NCBI GenBank assembly: GCA_023678885.1
Contig: CM043009.1
Span: forward strand, 18,779,117 to 18,843,116
Direction: 5' to 3'
Origin: Pogostemon cablin
Taxonomy: Eukaryota > Streptophyta > Magnoliopsida > Lamiales > Lamiaceae
DNA length: 64,000 nt
The notes beneath the pieces are model-generated. The model saw nothing but the letters and a program-made list of their open reading frames with translations, did not search any database and had not been told where the DNA came from. The position numbers and the translations under genes are program-made. This document shows, in pieces, positions 21,216 through 31,529 of the stretch (positions within the stretch are counted from its first letter, which is position 1; each line of letters starts with the position of its first letter).

Positions 21216-21542
21216 GCGATCATGTTCAGTACAACTTTTGAAAAGCGTGGAATTTGGGGCACAGTGTCTCCAGGATAAGTTTTAGTCCCCTTTATAAGTC
21301 TACATTTATTTTTCATCTATTATTTATATTTTTTATATACAAAAAACTGATTTGAGCATCGATCAGAATATTTATGCCGGAACAAAGTACTTTAATTATC
21401 ATGATATTTTATAGTATCAAATTAAATATATTTTCATAGTAAATATATTATGAAATACGAAGTGGAACAACATTGTGGAAAATGAAATTCTGATTGGGTA
21501 TTCATGAATATGTTTTATTAATCTTTTAAATATCTAATAATA
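21216..21542. other. No gene seen
   Basis: AT-rich sequence without recognised features. Confidence 0.4.
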
Positions 21543-22081
21543 TTTCGTCCATCTCGGAGCAATAAATTACACCGTCCCATTTCAATCTTTATTATTTTTT
21601 TAATTTGGATGTCTAATTCCAATCTTTACATTTATTTTTTGATTGATGTGACCCACACAAAACAATTAATATATTTCAATGGTATCAACACACAACACTA
21701 ATACAAGTACCCACTTTATATTTAAATACTCACTCCATTCCACAGAAGTTGTGACATTTTCCTTTTAGGTTATCCCACAGAAGTTGTTACATTTCCTTTT
21801 TAAGCATATGGGACCCACACAAAATATTAATATATGCACATAGAATCCACATACACTCCACACACATCACTAATACACATACCCACTACACAATAAAATA
21901 TTATATTCTCAAACCTCTATCCAGTAAAATATTATATTCCTTAATTTATGTGCCAAAAAAAATTTTACAACTTTAGTGGGACGGAGGGAGTATATCTTTT
22001 CACATACTATATACTAAAATACTATATTCCATAATATCCAAGCAAGAAAGAAAATTCAACATTGAAACGGGACGAATGGAG
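21543..22081. mobile_element. Stowaway-like MITE (outer) holding another MITE
   Basis: It runs from TTTCGTCCATCTCGG to TTGAAACGGGACGAATGGAG. Removing 21729-21990 rejoins a normal body (CACTTTATATTTAAA / TACTATATACTAAAATACTA). Confidence 0.75.
21729..21990. mobile_element. Stowaway-like MITE (inner)
   Basis: The ends are CTCACTCCATTCCACAGAAG and GTGGGACGGAGGGAG with TA borders. It interrupts the 21543-22081 element. Confidence 0.82.
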
Positions 22082-22097
22082 TATACGTTTTATCATT

Positions 22098-22241
22098 TTT
22101 CTCCATCCCAAAAGAAAGTACATATATATACTTTCATTTTTAGATAAGACTCACACAAAATAATTAATATATTTATATGAGGCTCCCACACGATACTAAT
22201 ACAATTACCCAATAGTAAATTGGACGACATTATTGCCGTTC
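22098..22241. mobile_element. MITE fragment, left part only
   Basis: CTCCATCCCAAAAGAAAGTA followed by the usual ACACAAAATAATTAATATAT body. No right end is present; sequence is lost next to the SINE-like insertion. Confidence 0.6.
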
Positions 22242-22257
22242 AAACCTTTACATATGA

Positions 22258-22382
22258 TCCCTTGCAAGCACAAGTTAAACAGTGAGCCCTCTCTATAAGC
22301 CACTTGAGGCACATCCTGCGATTTACCTCATCCCCTAATCCTCAGGGCAGGGGCGGTGGGGCCTCTAATGGTGGTACACCAT
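22258..22382 (+). mobile_element. SINE-like element with 16-bp target duplication
   Basis: It shares about 125 bases with the reverse complement of 12527-12650, including GAGCCCTCTCTATAAGCCAC. It is bordered by AAACCTTTACATATGA (22242-22257) and AAACCTTTACCTATGA (22383-22398), 15 of 16 identical. Long direct repeats of this kind mark target-primed insertion by LINE machinery. The copy lacks the B-box part present at 12.7 kb, consistent with 5' truncation. It ends GGTACACCAT without a poly(A) tail. Confidence 0.75.
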
Positions 22383-22590
22383 AAACCTTTACCTATGACA
22401 CCCGATCATTTAAAAAATATAATGTGAGAAATACTATTATACCCTTACAACTAGAAAAGAAAAAAAGAAAGTTCAAATAAGAAAATCATACATTTAAATA
22501 ACTATTGATTTACTAATAAACCACGATCATGTTTATTCTCTAAATCTTAAATAGACGTCTCACGAAGGTAAATGACATAATAAACAAGTA

Positions 22591-22839
22591 ATCCCTCCGC
22601 CCACCACAAAAATTACATTTTATTAATTAGGGTGTTCCATTACAAGAGTTATATTTTTTTTAGTAGATGGGGCCCACATAAACTAATCACTTTATTTTCA
22701 TTGGATCCATGCATAATACTAATACAACTACCCACTATATATTAAATTATTATATCTCTCAACTCATTACACATTAAAATACTATATTTCTTAATTACCA
22801 TGCAAACAGTAAATATAACCCTTTTCATGGGACGGGGAG
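22591..22839. mobile_element. Stowaway-like MITE
   Basis: ATCCCTCCGCCCACC and TTCATGGGACGGGGAG ends with TA borders. The body has GGGGCCCACATAAACTAATC. Confidence 0.8.
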
Positions 22840-23619
22840 TATAAAATAAAACAGACGGTTTAATTTCTACAAAATGAAATCACCCACTCTAGTAAGTAGT
22901 ACCCCACTTCTTTTCTTTAATAAAGCCATGGAACTTATTCGGATCAAATATTAATAGAATGTCTTACATGTTCTTTTTAGTTAGCTCTTCACCCTAAACC
23001 GAATTTTTCATTAAACTCCATGAAATTGGATCAGATAATAAAGAACATTAATAATGGAAACAAAGGGTATTTTTGTCAACATAACTCCCTTCTACGTCTC
23101 ATCGATGTACTGAACAATCATCAACCAGCAAGTAGGTTTTCATTTTACAGATCAAATGTGAGATTTTCTTGTCATTGAATCTCCAATTCAAACAAATGGG
23201 GTTTGGGTGTTTGATTCTTTTCTCTTATTTTGGATATGGACATAACAGTATTTTATTTCACATTATACTTTTTAAGTAGTCGGTTGTGTTAAGTAAATAT
23301 TTAAGTGAGAATAACTTCACCCAACCCTAAAATATTATTCTCTTTAATTTACGTTAAAAAAAATCTTGGTAAGGGGTAACGGGGATGATAATAGAAATAA
23401 AAGGGTACTAATTTGCATTTCCCGTTCTTGACACGAGGTAATGAGAATTCAAAATCTTGAATCATTCATATTGATTTAATGAGTATTTCAACCAATTTAT
23501 CTTCATTAATTACCATTATCTCACTAATAATGATTCTCATTATCATTATTATTTTGAAATTTGTACCAATCACTCTTAATACTTTTTTTACATGATGGAG
23601 GGAGTAATAATTTCGGCCT
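22840..23619. other. No gene seen
   Basis: Mixed AT-rich sequence. A MITE right-end scrap (GATGGAGGGAG) lies at 23594-23604. Confidence 0.45.
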
Positions 23620-23912
23620 AAATTCACTTTTGCTTAGTAACTAAGACAAAATTTGATTTCTATCCCAAAAAAATAAATGGTTCAATTTTGTCTCGAAACT
23701 CACGAATTTGTTCAATTATTGACCAATTTCGCCGAAAACGCTAATTTCTCCGGAAAGCCCCACGTGCGCCACATGTGAGGCTTCAATTTGGAGATTTCCG
23801 ACGAAATTGGCCTAAAATTGGACAAATTCGAGAGTTATGTAACAAAATTAAAACATTTATCTTTTTTAGGAAATAAATCAAAATTTATTTTAATTATACG
23901 AAAAAAGGTGAT
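23620..23912. repeat. Fold-back (palindromic) repeat, copy 1
   Basis: The halves are inverted copies: AAATTCACTTTT...AATGGTTCAATTTTGTCTCG against CGAGAGTTATGTAACAAAAT...GGTGATTTT. They meet at a GC-richer centre (CCCCACGTGCGCCACATGTG). Non-coding; a related copy lies at 25262-25570. Confidence 0.75.
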
Positions 23913-23935
23913 TTTAACTATACTGTGCACTTACA

Positions 23936-25261
23936 AGACTCATTATCTATCCTTTAAATGAAGCCAATAGATAAACAACTCGTATTTTAAATGAGTTAAG
24001 TAACAATAACCAAACTAGTGCATGCTAGATTTAACGTTGTTATGAGACTCATTCTCTCTTATTAAGAGAAATATTTGATAAAGAATTCGTTTTTCATATA
24101 AGTTAAATAAGAATAAGAAAAAATTAGTGTATTGCTAGATTTCACATTATAAGAATCATTCTTTCTTCTTTTAGAGAAATATTTGATACAGAACTTATTT
24201 CCCATATGAATTAGGTAAGAATAACCAAGAAATAGTGATTGATCTCTTCTTTAATAGAAAAATATAAAGAACTCATTTTCCATATGAGTTACATAAGAAT
24301 AACCAAGAAATAGTGCATGCTAGGTTTTACGTTACGAGAGTCATTCTCTCTTCTTTAATAGAAACATTAGAAAAAGAACATGTTTTCCATCGACTCCTGA
24401 CTGCCCTGAAGAACGAGTAAAATTAAGAAAGCGATTCACCCTCAGTTACAATGGATATCCTATGTGACTCAAACTGGTCAGTTGGTCCCGATGATGATGA
24501 CCAAGATCAACCAGGTTGGTAAAGTTTATCATAACTGAGAGAAGCGGCAGATGACTGTAAGGCTTGACCAGATTGCAAAGTTTTAGCAAAAATATGGAGT
24601 TAAGGATGCAGAACCAGATGAGGAAAATAAATGAAATGATTGACGTGCGATTTTCATGGTAGAGATATCTGCTCTCTGTTTTGGCATTTTGCCACATTGA
24701 TTTGGTGTTCGATATATTGAAGTCAGATTTTAACTGAGTCATTCTCATTGATCTTGATTTTCTAGCAATGATCAAGATAGTCTTTGGCACATCTTATAAT
24801 TCTCATATTTGAAGTTAGAAAACTATCTCTATGAACCCAGTTTGATAAAGATCTTGTTTTCTAGCCGTGTATAATTTTGTAGCCATCTGTGGCTTAGGAT
24901 TCATCTCTTTAGATTGACTTTGTTGTCCAATTACTATTATGTAGTCTGTGGCACTCGCTACTGCATCTTTTTGCGTCTGTGTTCTGTACTTTTCTTTTGA
25001 TTTTATTTTATAACCTAGTTTGATAAAGATATTGTTTTCCAAATGATTTAAGAATAAGCATAAAATAGAGAGTATGCTAGATTTTACCGTTACAAGACTT
25101 ATTATTTCTTCTTTAAATAAAGCTAATAGAAAAAACTCGTATTTTAAATAAGTTATGTATAAATAAACAAGAAATAGCGAATGCTAGATTCTATGTTAAA
25201 ATACTCATTCTCTCTTCTTTAAGAGAAACATTGGATAAAGATTTTGTTTTCTATATGAGTT
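23936..25261 (+). repeat. Tandem array, ~95-115-bp unit, interrupted
   Basis: Units carry GCTAGATTTAACGTT-like, GACTCATTCTCTCTTCTTTA-like and GAGAAATATTTGATAAAGAA-like blocks. Copies begin near 24015, 24130, 24225, 24312, 25070 and 25180. Positions 24396-25045 are different sequence inserted between units. A GTTTGATAAAGAT(C/A)TTGTTTTC motif occurs at 24840 and 25018, inside and at the edge of that insert. Confidence 0.65.
24396..25045. other. Unrecognised ~650-bp insert within the tandem array
   Basis: Somewhat GC-richer than its flanks. The longest open frame (24446-24790, minus, 114 residues) has no features I recognise, and its codon content looks random. Confidence 0.35.
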
Positions 25262-25570
25262 AATTTAAAATCACTTTTTGTTCGATAATTAAAACAAATT
25301 TCAATTTTTGTTCCAAAAAAAATAAATGCTTTAATTTTGTCCATAAATCTTGAATTTGTTCAATTTTAGGTCAATTTCACTGGAAATCCCCAAATTGAAA
25401 CCTCACGGGTGGCGCGCGTGGGACTTTTAGGCAAAATTAGCGTTTTCCAACGAAAATTGGTAAAAAATTGAACAAATCCGTGAGTTATGAGACAAAATTG
25501 AACCATTTATTTTTTTGGGATAGAAATCGAATTTTATATTAATTACGTGGCAAAAAGTGAATTTACCGTC
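25262..25570. repeat. Fold-back repeat, copy 2
   Basis: Same family and orientation-symmetric design as 23620-23912, with centre CCTCACGGGTGGCGCGCGTG. The two copies bracket the tandem array. Confidence 0.72.
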
Positions 25571-26040
25571 AAAATTATTTATAAAACTTGAGACGAAATT
25601 GATTATACGCATTGTATATTCTGTTTCAACAAATTGGTTAAAGATGTCAAAAATTGAAGTAATATCTTCATCAATAGTTGGAATGTTCTAGCAATGTAAC
25701 TCCGATTTCAAGATTGGAGCTTACTGCATGGGATCTTCAAATACTCATTTCCTGCCCAATTCAAAGAGACCTCGTCTTTCAAACCCCTAAATCCCTCGCC
25801 AACTTGATTAATCATCTCAAGCTTTCACTATCCCGCACTCTAGATTTCTTTCCGCCGCTTGCCGGCAGGCTAGCTACCGTTAAAATGACGGCAACACGGT
25901 GAGTTTCTTCGTGGACTGCAGCAATGCAGGAGCTGAGTTCGTCCACGCCGTCGCGAGAGGTGTCTCCGTTCCCGACATCTTGGAACCAACGTGCGTACCC
26001 CAAGAATTGGTGTCTCCCCTCTTCCGATTGAATGGCAAAT

Positions 26041-26216
26041 GAGATCACCTGTTTCACAATGGTGTTTCATCTCCTGTTTCATAAACTAAATGATTGACAC
26101 GTGTCGTAATCAATGTCCAAAATTCAATACTTGCCCCAAGGATTTAATGGTCATTTGTAGGATATAATTTTTTTAATTGTGAAACACCAATGAAACAACG
26201 AAAATGTAACAGGGAA
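26041..26216. mobile_element. MITE inserted in the BAHD gene
   Basis: Ends with CCTGTTTCACAATGGTGTTT and its approximate reverse complement GAAACACCAATGAAACAACG. The same family as 61826-62015 (shared TTAAATGATTGACACGTG-like core and TTTAAT(G/T)G(T/A)CATTTGTAG). No clear target duplication. Confidence 0.7.
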
Positions 26217-26279
26217 TTCAACCTGATTAAAATGGAGGTCTCAATTTGGAAGGAACTTCTAGGCCGTTGTTGGGTGTGC

Positions 26280-26595
26280 ATGTTAGGGAAAATATCAAAA
26301 TTCGCCGATTTCAAATTTAGTCATTTTTATTTGCAATTATTAATTTTGGTCATTTTTTATCCGATTTTATTCATTTTTGTCCAGATTTAATCCTTTTATC
26401 AAATTTAATCTTTTTTTTTTATTCCAAAATTTGAACCAAAATTGGACAAATTTTGACACAAAAGACTAAATTTGTAAAAAAAAAAAAAAGTTGGACTAAA
26501 TTTGATAAAATAACTAAAAAAATCAAAATTAAGAATTACAAATAAAAAAAGACTTAAATTAGGCAAAGATTTGTGTGAAACAAATAGAATGTGAT
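26280..26595. repeat. Fold-back repeat of the GACTAAATTTGG family
   Basis: GGGAAAATATCAAAATTCGC at the left and mirrored GACTAAATTTGATAAAATAA-type sequence at the right, with A/T runs at the centre. Related to 47827-48206. Confidence 0.6.
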
Positions 26596-26599
26596 AACT

Positions 26600-26760
26600 T
26601 TTATAAAGAAAAGTTATACTAAATTAATGAAAAGTGATAATGCAACAATTTATAATATAAATAAAAAAGTGAACAGATTTTATAGAGAAAGTGATAACTT
26701 TTTTAAAAGTGTAATATAGTCACACGTGAGACTTTCTCACGCAAGACCTACTCAAATTAA
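26600..26760. repeat. AAAGTGATAAT-type repeat
   Basis: Contains AAAAGTGATAATGCAAC and ends ACACGTGAGACTTTCTCACG with GCAAGACC, the family's terminal type. Confidence 0.55.
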
Positions 26761-27658
26761 AATAGTTCAGGCTTAAAGGACGAATTTTGATATTTTCTCG
26801 TGCAGGATACAGAGCTAGTGGACGGCGTGTTCATCAGCTGCGCAGCCAACCACGGTATTGTTGATGAGACATCTTTCTGGCACTTGTTCAGCTCTTGGTC
26901 GGAGATATGTCGTGGTCTCCCTACAGTATCGACAACCCCAGTTTTCCAATGGTGGTTTCCATCGCCCCATCCGGGTTCCTCGAGATCAGCTGCAGAAGCA
27001 GGCAGTTCCACCTCCATCAGCATCTTTGGTGAGGAGGGTTTTCCAGTACAGCAAACAGGGGTTAGCCAAGCTGAAGGCCAAGGCCAATTCAGAAGCTGGC
27101 CACACCAACAAAATATCAACTCTTCAAGCTCTCACAGCTCATCTATGGTGGAGCTACACGCGCAGCCGCCGCTGCCTCCCTGATCATCCAAAAAACAACC
27201 TTTCTCTTCTCAGTATACCCATCGGCGCAAGGGCAAGAATCCCTCTGCCGGATGGCTATTTTGGGAACGCGGCGCAAGGTGCTGCAGCGGTCTTGGATGA
27301 GGAAGAGTTGTTGCAGGAACGAATTGGAGACGCGGCGGTGAAGATCAACGAGTTGATTAGGGAGCAAACACGTGAAAGATTAGCCAAGGTGGTTGAAGAT
27401 TGGATGAAAAATCCTTTTTATCATGAGGTGCGGAGTCATCTTTTTATCATCGCGGGTTCGCCTCGGAATGATGTGTATGGCGTCGATTTTGGATGGGGTA
27501 AGCCCATTGGTATCAAAACGGCGGCGAATTTTGATAGAAATATGATCACGTTTCCGACCACTGCAACCGGTGGTATCGAAGTTCATGCTTGCTTGCTTCC
27601 CGCGGTTTTGGGGGCAATAGAACAAGACGCAGAATTCATGGAAGCTTTCACTATTTAA

Positions 27659-28061
27659 ATTTTGATCATCTCTTCTCTTCGAATTTACTATGTTATTCTT
27701 GTTTAATATTTTCAGTATCATTTTTTAATTTTAATATTATTTTAATTTCCTTGTATGCATTAAGTCTAGCCTTTATTGATTAGTTGAGTCACTATGATTA
27801 ATTTCTTCACCAGTCCATGCAGGGCGTAACTTTTATTGATTAGTTGAGTTACCATGATTAATCTCTCCACCACTCTGTTGGGCTGGATGCAGGGGCGTTG
27901 GAGTGGGATTCCACCTCTTGTACCTAATTTTTTCAATTTACTATATAATTTGTAATGTAGGAGATGTTAGATCAAACAAATTGGTACGTGCCTGATTTCT
28001 GTTCCTCAAGTTTTCATCATTTGCATTTGATGCTTAATGTTATACTCCCTTGAATTTTGCT
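27659..28061. other. 3' flank of the BAHD pseudogene with a ~60-bp direct duplication
   Basis: TTTATTGATTAGTTGAGT(C/T)AC followed by CATGATTAAT(T/C)TCT occurs at about 27772 and 27832. Otherwise nothing recognised. Confidence 0.6.
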
Positions 28062-28252
28062 CGAATTCTCTGTGTCATTTGGTACATCATCTCCTGTACC
28101 ACACTGTTAAACAGACGACACGTAGGAAAGAGAAACTATACCCTAAAACTTAAACCCTAGGGGTAATGGTTGGATTTATTTCCCCCTCATACGTGTTAAT
28201 CACTTAACGTGTGGCACAGAAGATGATGCACGAAAATAGCGCAGGAGATCCA
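28062..28252. mobile_element. MITE-like element, ~60-bp terminal inverted repeats
   Basis: The left part has GTACATCATCTCCTGTACCA and GACGACACGTA. The right part reverse-complements to GTGCATCATCTTCTGTGCCA and TTAACACGTA. Ends resemble the 26041 MITE family in layout but not in sequence. Confidence 0.6.
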
Positions 28253-28283
28253 GTGTGGTTGAATTGGATCGTAGTTTGAATCC

Positions 28284-28976
28284 TGTTCAGCACGAAAATT
28301 CGCGCTTTTTATAGGCTGTTTTCATATGATTATTGCATTATTTTAGTATTATTTGTGGAGTTTATTACTTATATTTATATTTTTATAATTTCACGAGTAT
28401 TATTGAGATTTTGCAGAATTTTAGTGTATTTTGGAATGAAATTAATGAAAGTTGAAAGGAAGAATTTTAGCAAGGTTGGAAAGAAATTCATGGAGCTTTC
28501 CTTTGGAGAGAGTAGGAGAAGCGTGATTAAGCAGCAAATATAGTACTTCATGTAACAACTCCAGGAATTAATTTTCAATTAACAAATGGGCCATGGAAAT
28601 TGATTCTAAATTGATCCCACCACTACATATCTCTGCCACGTCACCATGGTAGCTAATGCAGCTTTGTTGATTAATTGCTAACATGGGCCGGCTATGTGGA
28701 TGCATGAAATTAAGTTGGAAATTTTGTGGGCCATAGTTAATTACATTATGCATGCCACTGGAAAAGCCCATGCGTGAAGTCCATCTCGTCCGAAAGCCCT
28801 TTGCTTAACATGCATCCATCAGCTATTAATACTTTTCGCACTTCCAACTCCAGAGAAGAACCGATCATACGACAGAATGTCGTAACCACACGACAGAATG
28901 TCGTAACCACACGACAGATCGCTACCTTCTGCCTTTCACCACTACCCTTCACCCACCTTTCATCCATCCCATCATT
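28284..28976 (+). mobile_element. LTR of an Athila-like element, plus orientation
   Basis: It starts TGTTCAGCACGAAAATTCGC and matches, over nearly its whole length, the reverse complement of 45958-46618. Its 3' edge joins directly to minus-strand coding sequence of the same kind of element rather than to a primer-binding site. An ACGACAGAATGTCGTAACCAC unit is tandemly doubled at 28868-28910, single in the other copy. The open frames across it are incidental. Confidence 0.75.
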
Positions 28977-29149
28977 CCATCGGTCCGGAAAAAGATTCGA
29001 GTGTAGTTGAGAGAGGCAATCCAATTCTGTGGTGGGAAAAGTGAGAGACTGGCTGATACACGTCTCTAGAGGATCCTTAGACAGAATAAGAGCCATGTTT
29101 TCATTTACAGTCTCCTCCACCACTTCCAAGCTCTTGCACCCTTCCTTAT
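28977..29149 (-). pseudogene. Athila-like pol fragment continuing the 43261-45911 reading
   Basis: The minus strand reads SLEVVEETVNENMALILSKD and ETCISQSLTFPTTELDC, the segment between protease and reverse transcriptase in Athila-type polyproteins. It continues directly the protease reading interrupted at 43261 once the 29150-43260 insertion is removed. It stops abruptly at the inverted LTR, so reverse transcriptase and everything after it are lost. Confidence 0.75.
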
Positions 29150-30158
29150 TGTAAGCAGTTAAAATTTACGGTCCAATTAAATGACGATACGTGGATTTTC
29201 CGGATTAAATATAAATTATTAATTTATTTTGGAATTTAGATAAGTTAATTCCTAAAAATAGATTAATAAATAATTGATAATTAATTTAAGCCCAACAAAT
29301 TAAATGGGGCTTAAATTAAATAAGACTTGGCCCAAGTCAAGCAAGTCCAAGTCAAATGAGGCCTGACTTAAGTCAAACAAGCCCATATAGATTAAATGAG
29401 GTCTGACCCAAGTCAAGCAAGCCCAAGTCAAATGAGGCCTGACTGAAGTCAAACAAGCCCATACAAATTAAATCAGACCTAAATAATATAGGCCTGATTA
29501 CGGCCCAAACAAGTGGAGGCCCAAGCCCGCAGGACATGGCCCAAATAAAGTGGACAAATCAGAATGCAAGGCATTTATGAGGGGGTCTTCACCTCTCACC
29601 TATATAAAGGGATCCTCCTCCCTTTATTTGACACACTGAAGCATCTGAAGACACAGACACTCTGAAGAGATTGAAACACGAGCAACGCTCCTCAAGATCT
29701 TCAAGGCAAAAAGGGCATACGATCCGGGATTAAGGTGCTAAGGCCCCCAGATCGAGTGTTTCTCATAGCAAGCACGTTGAGTTCTTTAGTGTTCTTCGAG
29801 TCAAGAACAGCATACGACCCGGGATAAAGGTGCTAAGTCCCCCAGATCGAGTGTTTTCACATCAAGCACGTTTAATCCAAACAAAGGCTCGACGCCTCTG
29901 GAGAAACGTTACAAAGTCCCTAATTCGAGTTCGGACAAGATTCAATTGAAGATCCGACTCGACACACAAAGTCAGCGCAGTCAACACAGTCAGCACGGTC
30001 AACACAACAAGTCAAAGTCAAAGTTCAAATTGGTTCGAGAGAAGAATCAGAGGATAGATAGAGATTGTTTCTTAAAATTATCAAGTTTAATCCATCTGTA
30101 TTATTATTGTAATTCTTTTTGTATTTATTTTATTATAAATATAAAATTTATTGTTACA
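29150..30158 (+). repeat. 5' LTR of the Tat-type element
   Basis: Starts TGTAAGCAG, ends TTGTTACA. Contains imperfect ~60-bp internal repeats (CAAGTCAAATGAGGCCTGAC, 29340-29470), a TATA-like CCTATATAAAGG near 29598 that may be the promoter, and a doubled GGGAT(T/A)AAGGTGCTAAG block near 29728 and 29821. Confidence 0.9.
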
Positions 30159-30160
30159 AA

Positions 30161-30178
30161 TTTGGTATGCCTAGTGGG
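30161..30178 (+). promoter_or_regulatory. Primer-binding site of the Tat-type element
   Basis: TTTGGTATGCCTAGTGG begins two bases after the LTR end, the standard position for the tRNA primer. The tRNA identity was not determined. Confidence 0.6.
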
Positions 30179-30227
30179 ACCATCTCTACCTCTCATCTCT
30201 TCTCACTACAAACTTGAAAATACAACA

Positions 30228-31529
30228 TGACTCCTATTAAGATCATAGCGGGAAGGATTGTTGCTTCCAAGCTCTCCGATTCATTGAATGAATATGTTGC
30301 TGTTGTCACAAGGAGTATGTCAAAGAAAGCTCAGTTGGAGACCTCCTCTAGATCCAACTCTTTGGTCAAGGTGGCTTCGAAAATCAACCACCCATGAAGG
30401 AGGATAGTGATGAAGACTCTGTATGATCACACCCTCATTCATCTTCAAGCTTTTCATCTGACTCAAGTGCAGCTCCAGTAATGATGGCAGGCACTACAAC
30501 TATTGAGGAACAACTAGTGAACATGATGAAAGCTATCGAATGGCTCATAAAACACATAGAAGCTCAAGACACAAAGATCTCCCAATTGATAAAAAAAGAG
30601 ACATCGCAGAGACTAGCCGTGCAAACGAAAAAGGAGTTGTGGACGATAGTGAGGTGGAAGAGGTCACAAGGAGCCAGACTAAGGAAAATGAGCAAACTAA
30701 AAGAGGAGTGCAACTTTCAGCTGATGGAATGCTCCAAGTAGATCAGCTCAAGGATATTATACTTGGAACAATAAAAGAAAGGTTTGAAGAGACTTCTAAG
30801 CCTACTGTCACTTATGTCAAGCCATACATAAAAAGAGTGAACAACTTAAAGATATCAGCTAGTTACCAGCCTCCCAAATTCCAATAATTTGATGGCAAGG
30901 GAAACCCAAGACAGCACGTGGCATACTTCATTGAGACATGCAATGACGCTGGTACTTATGAAGACCATATGGTGAGGCAATTTGTTCAATCTCTCAAAGA
31001 AAATGCCTTTGATTGGTATATTGACTTGCAACCTGAATCCATTGACAGTTGGGTGCAAATGGAGCATGAATTTCTCAATCGTTTCTACAGCACGAGGAGA
31101 ACCTTTAGCATGACTGAGCTAACTAATACTTGCCAATTGAAGGAAGAGCCTGTGATTGATTATATCAATCGATGGAGAAATTTAAGTTTAAACTGCAAGG
31201 ACCGATTATTTGAAGAGTCTGTTATCAAAATGTGCATCCAACGGATGGAGTGGAATTTACTCTACATACTTAAAGGGATTCAGCCAAAGACTTTTGAAGA
31301 GTTGGCTACGAGAGCACATGACATAGAATTGAGCATGGCTGCCAGTGGAATAAAGCACTCGCCAATGTTGGATTCTTACAAGTCCAAAGATAGACAAGAA
31401 GCTAAGAAAAGGGGCAAGCCTTATGCCAGAAACTCCATTAAAGAATCAATGGTCACAAACACTGCTACTGTCAAGGTTCGAAAGAATAGAGATGACAAGA
31501 AAGACAAAGGGAAACAAGTTGCTCAATAG
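30228..31529 (+). pseudogene. gag of the Tat-type element
   Basis: Gag forms the cytoplasmic particle that packages retrotransposon RNA. An ATG at 30228 opens MTPIKIIAGRIVASKL, then frames change (30481-30741, 30540-30887). The core retrotransposon gag domain is clear at 30918-31340, with FIETCNDAGTYEDHMVRQFV, ENAFDWYIDLQPESIDSW, FLNRFYSTRRTFSMTEL and PVIDYINRWRNL. A TAA at 30885-30887 interrupts what would otherwise be a continuous PPKFQ-FDGKGNPRQHVAYF reading. A lysine-rich tail ends at TAG 31527-31529. The frame changes and the stop make it non-functional. It lies right after the primer-binding site, as expected. Confidence 0.88.

Larger units (their letters stand above)
25644..27658 (+). 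pseudogene. BAHD acyltransferase pseudogene (EPS1-like group)
   Basis: BAHD enzymes move acyl groups from CoA thioesters to plant alcohols or amines in the cytosol. The first part starts MSKIEVISSSIV (ATG 25644) and, after a frameshift near 25678, reads RLELTAWDLQ and LSRTLDFFPPLAGRLAT. A second shift near 25895 leads to VSFFVDCSNAGAEFVHAVARG and VPQELVSPLFRLNG. The frame is then lost at a MITE (26041-26216) followed by two more repeats. Coding resumes after an acceptor-like GTGCAG at 26805 with DTELVDGVFISCAANHGIVD. This keeps the catalytic HxxxD (His-Gly-Ile-Val-Asp), but the usual next Gly is Glu. A further shift near 26955 gives the C-terminal part, with the structural DFGWG motif, ending TAA at 27656-27658. 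About 16 residues before DTELVDG are missing. The last 240 residues are intact in one frame. Family assignment is firm; the subgroup and any substrate are guesses. Confidence 0.9.

Noticed and set aside
24446..25042. Minus-strand frames of 114 and 75 residues
   Set aside because: No motif, no codon bias and no supporting context; described only as an unrecognised insert.
29946..30230. 94-residue frame across the 5' LTR end
   Set aside because: It spans the LTR/primer-binding-site boundary and has no gag features; the gag start is at 30228.
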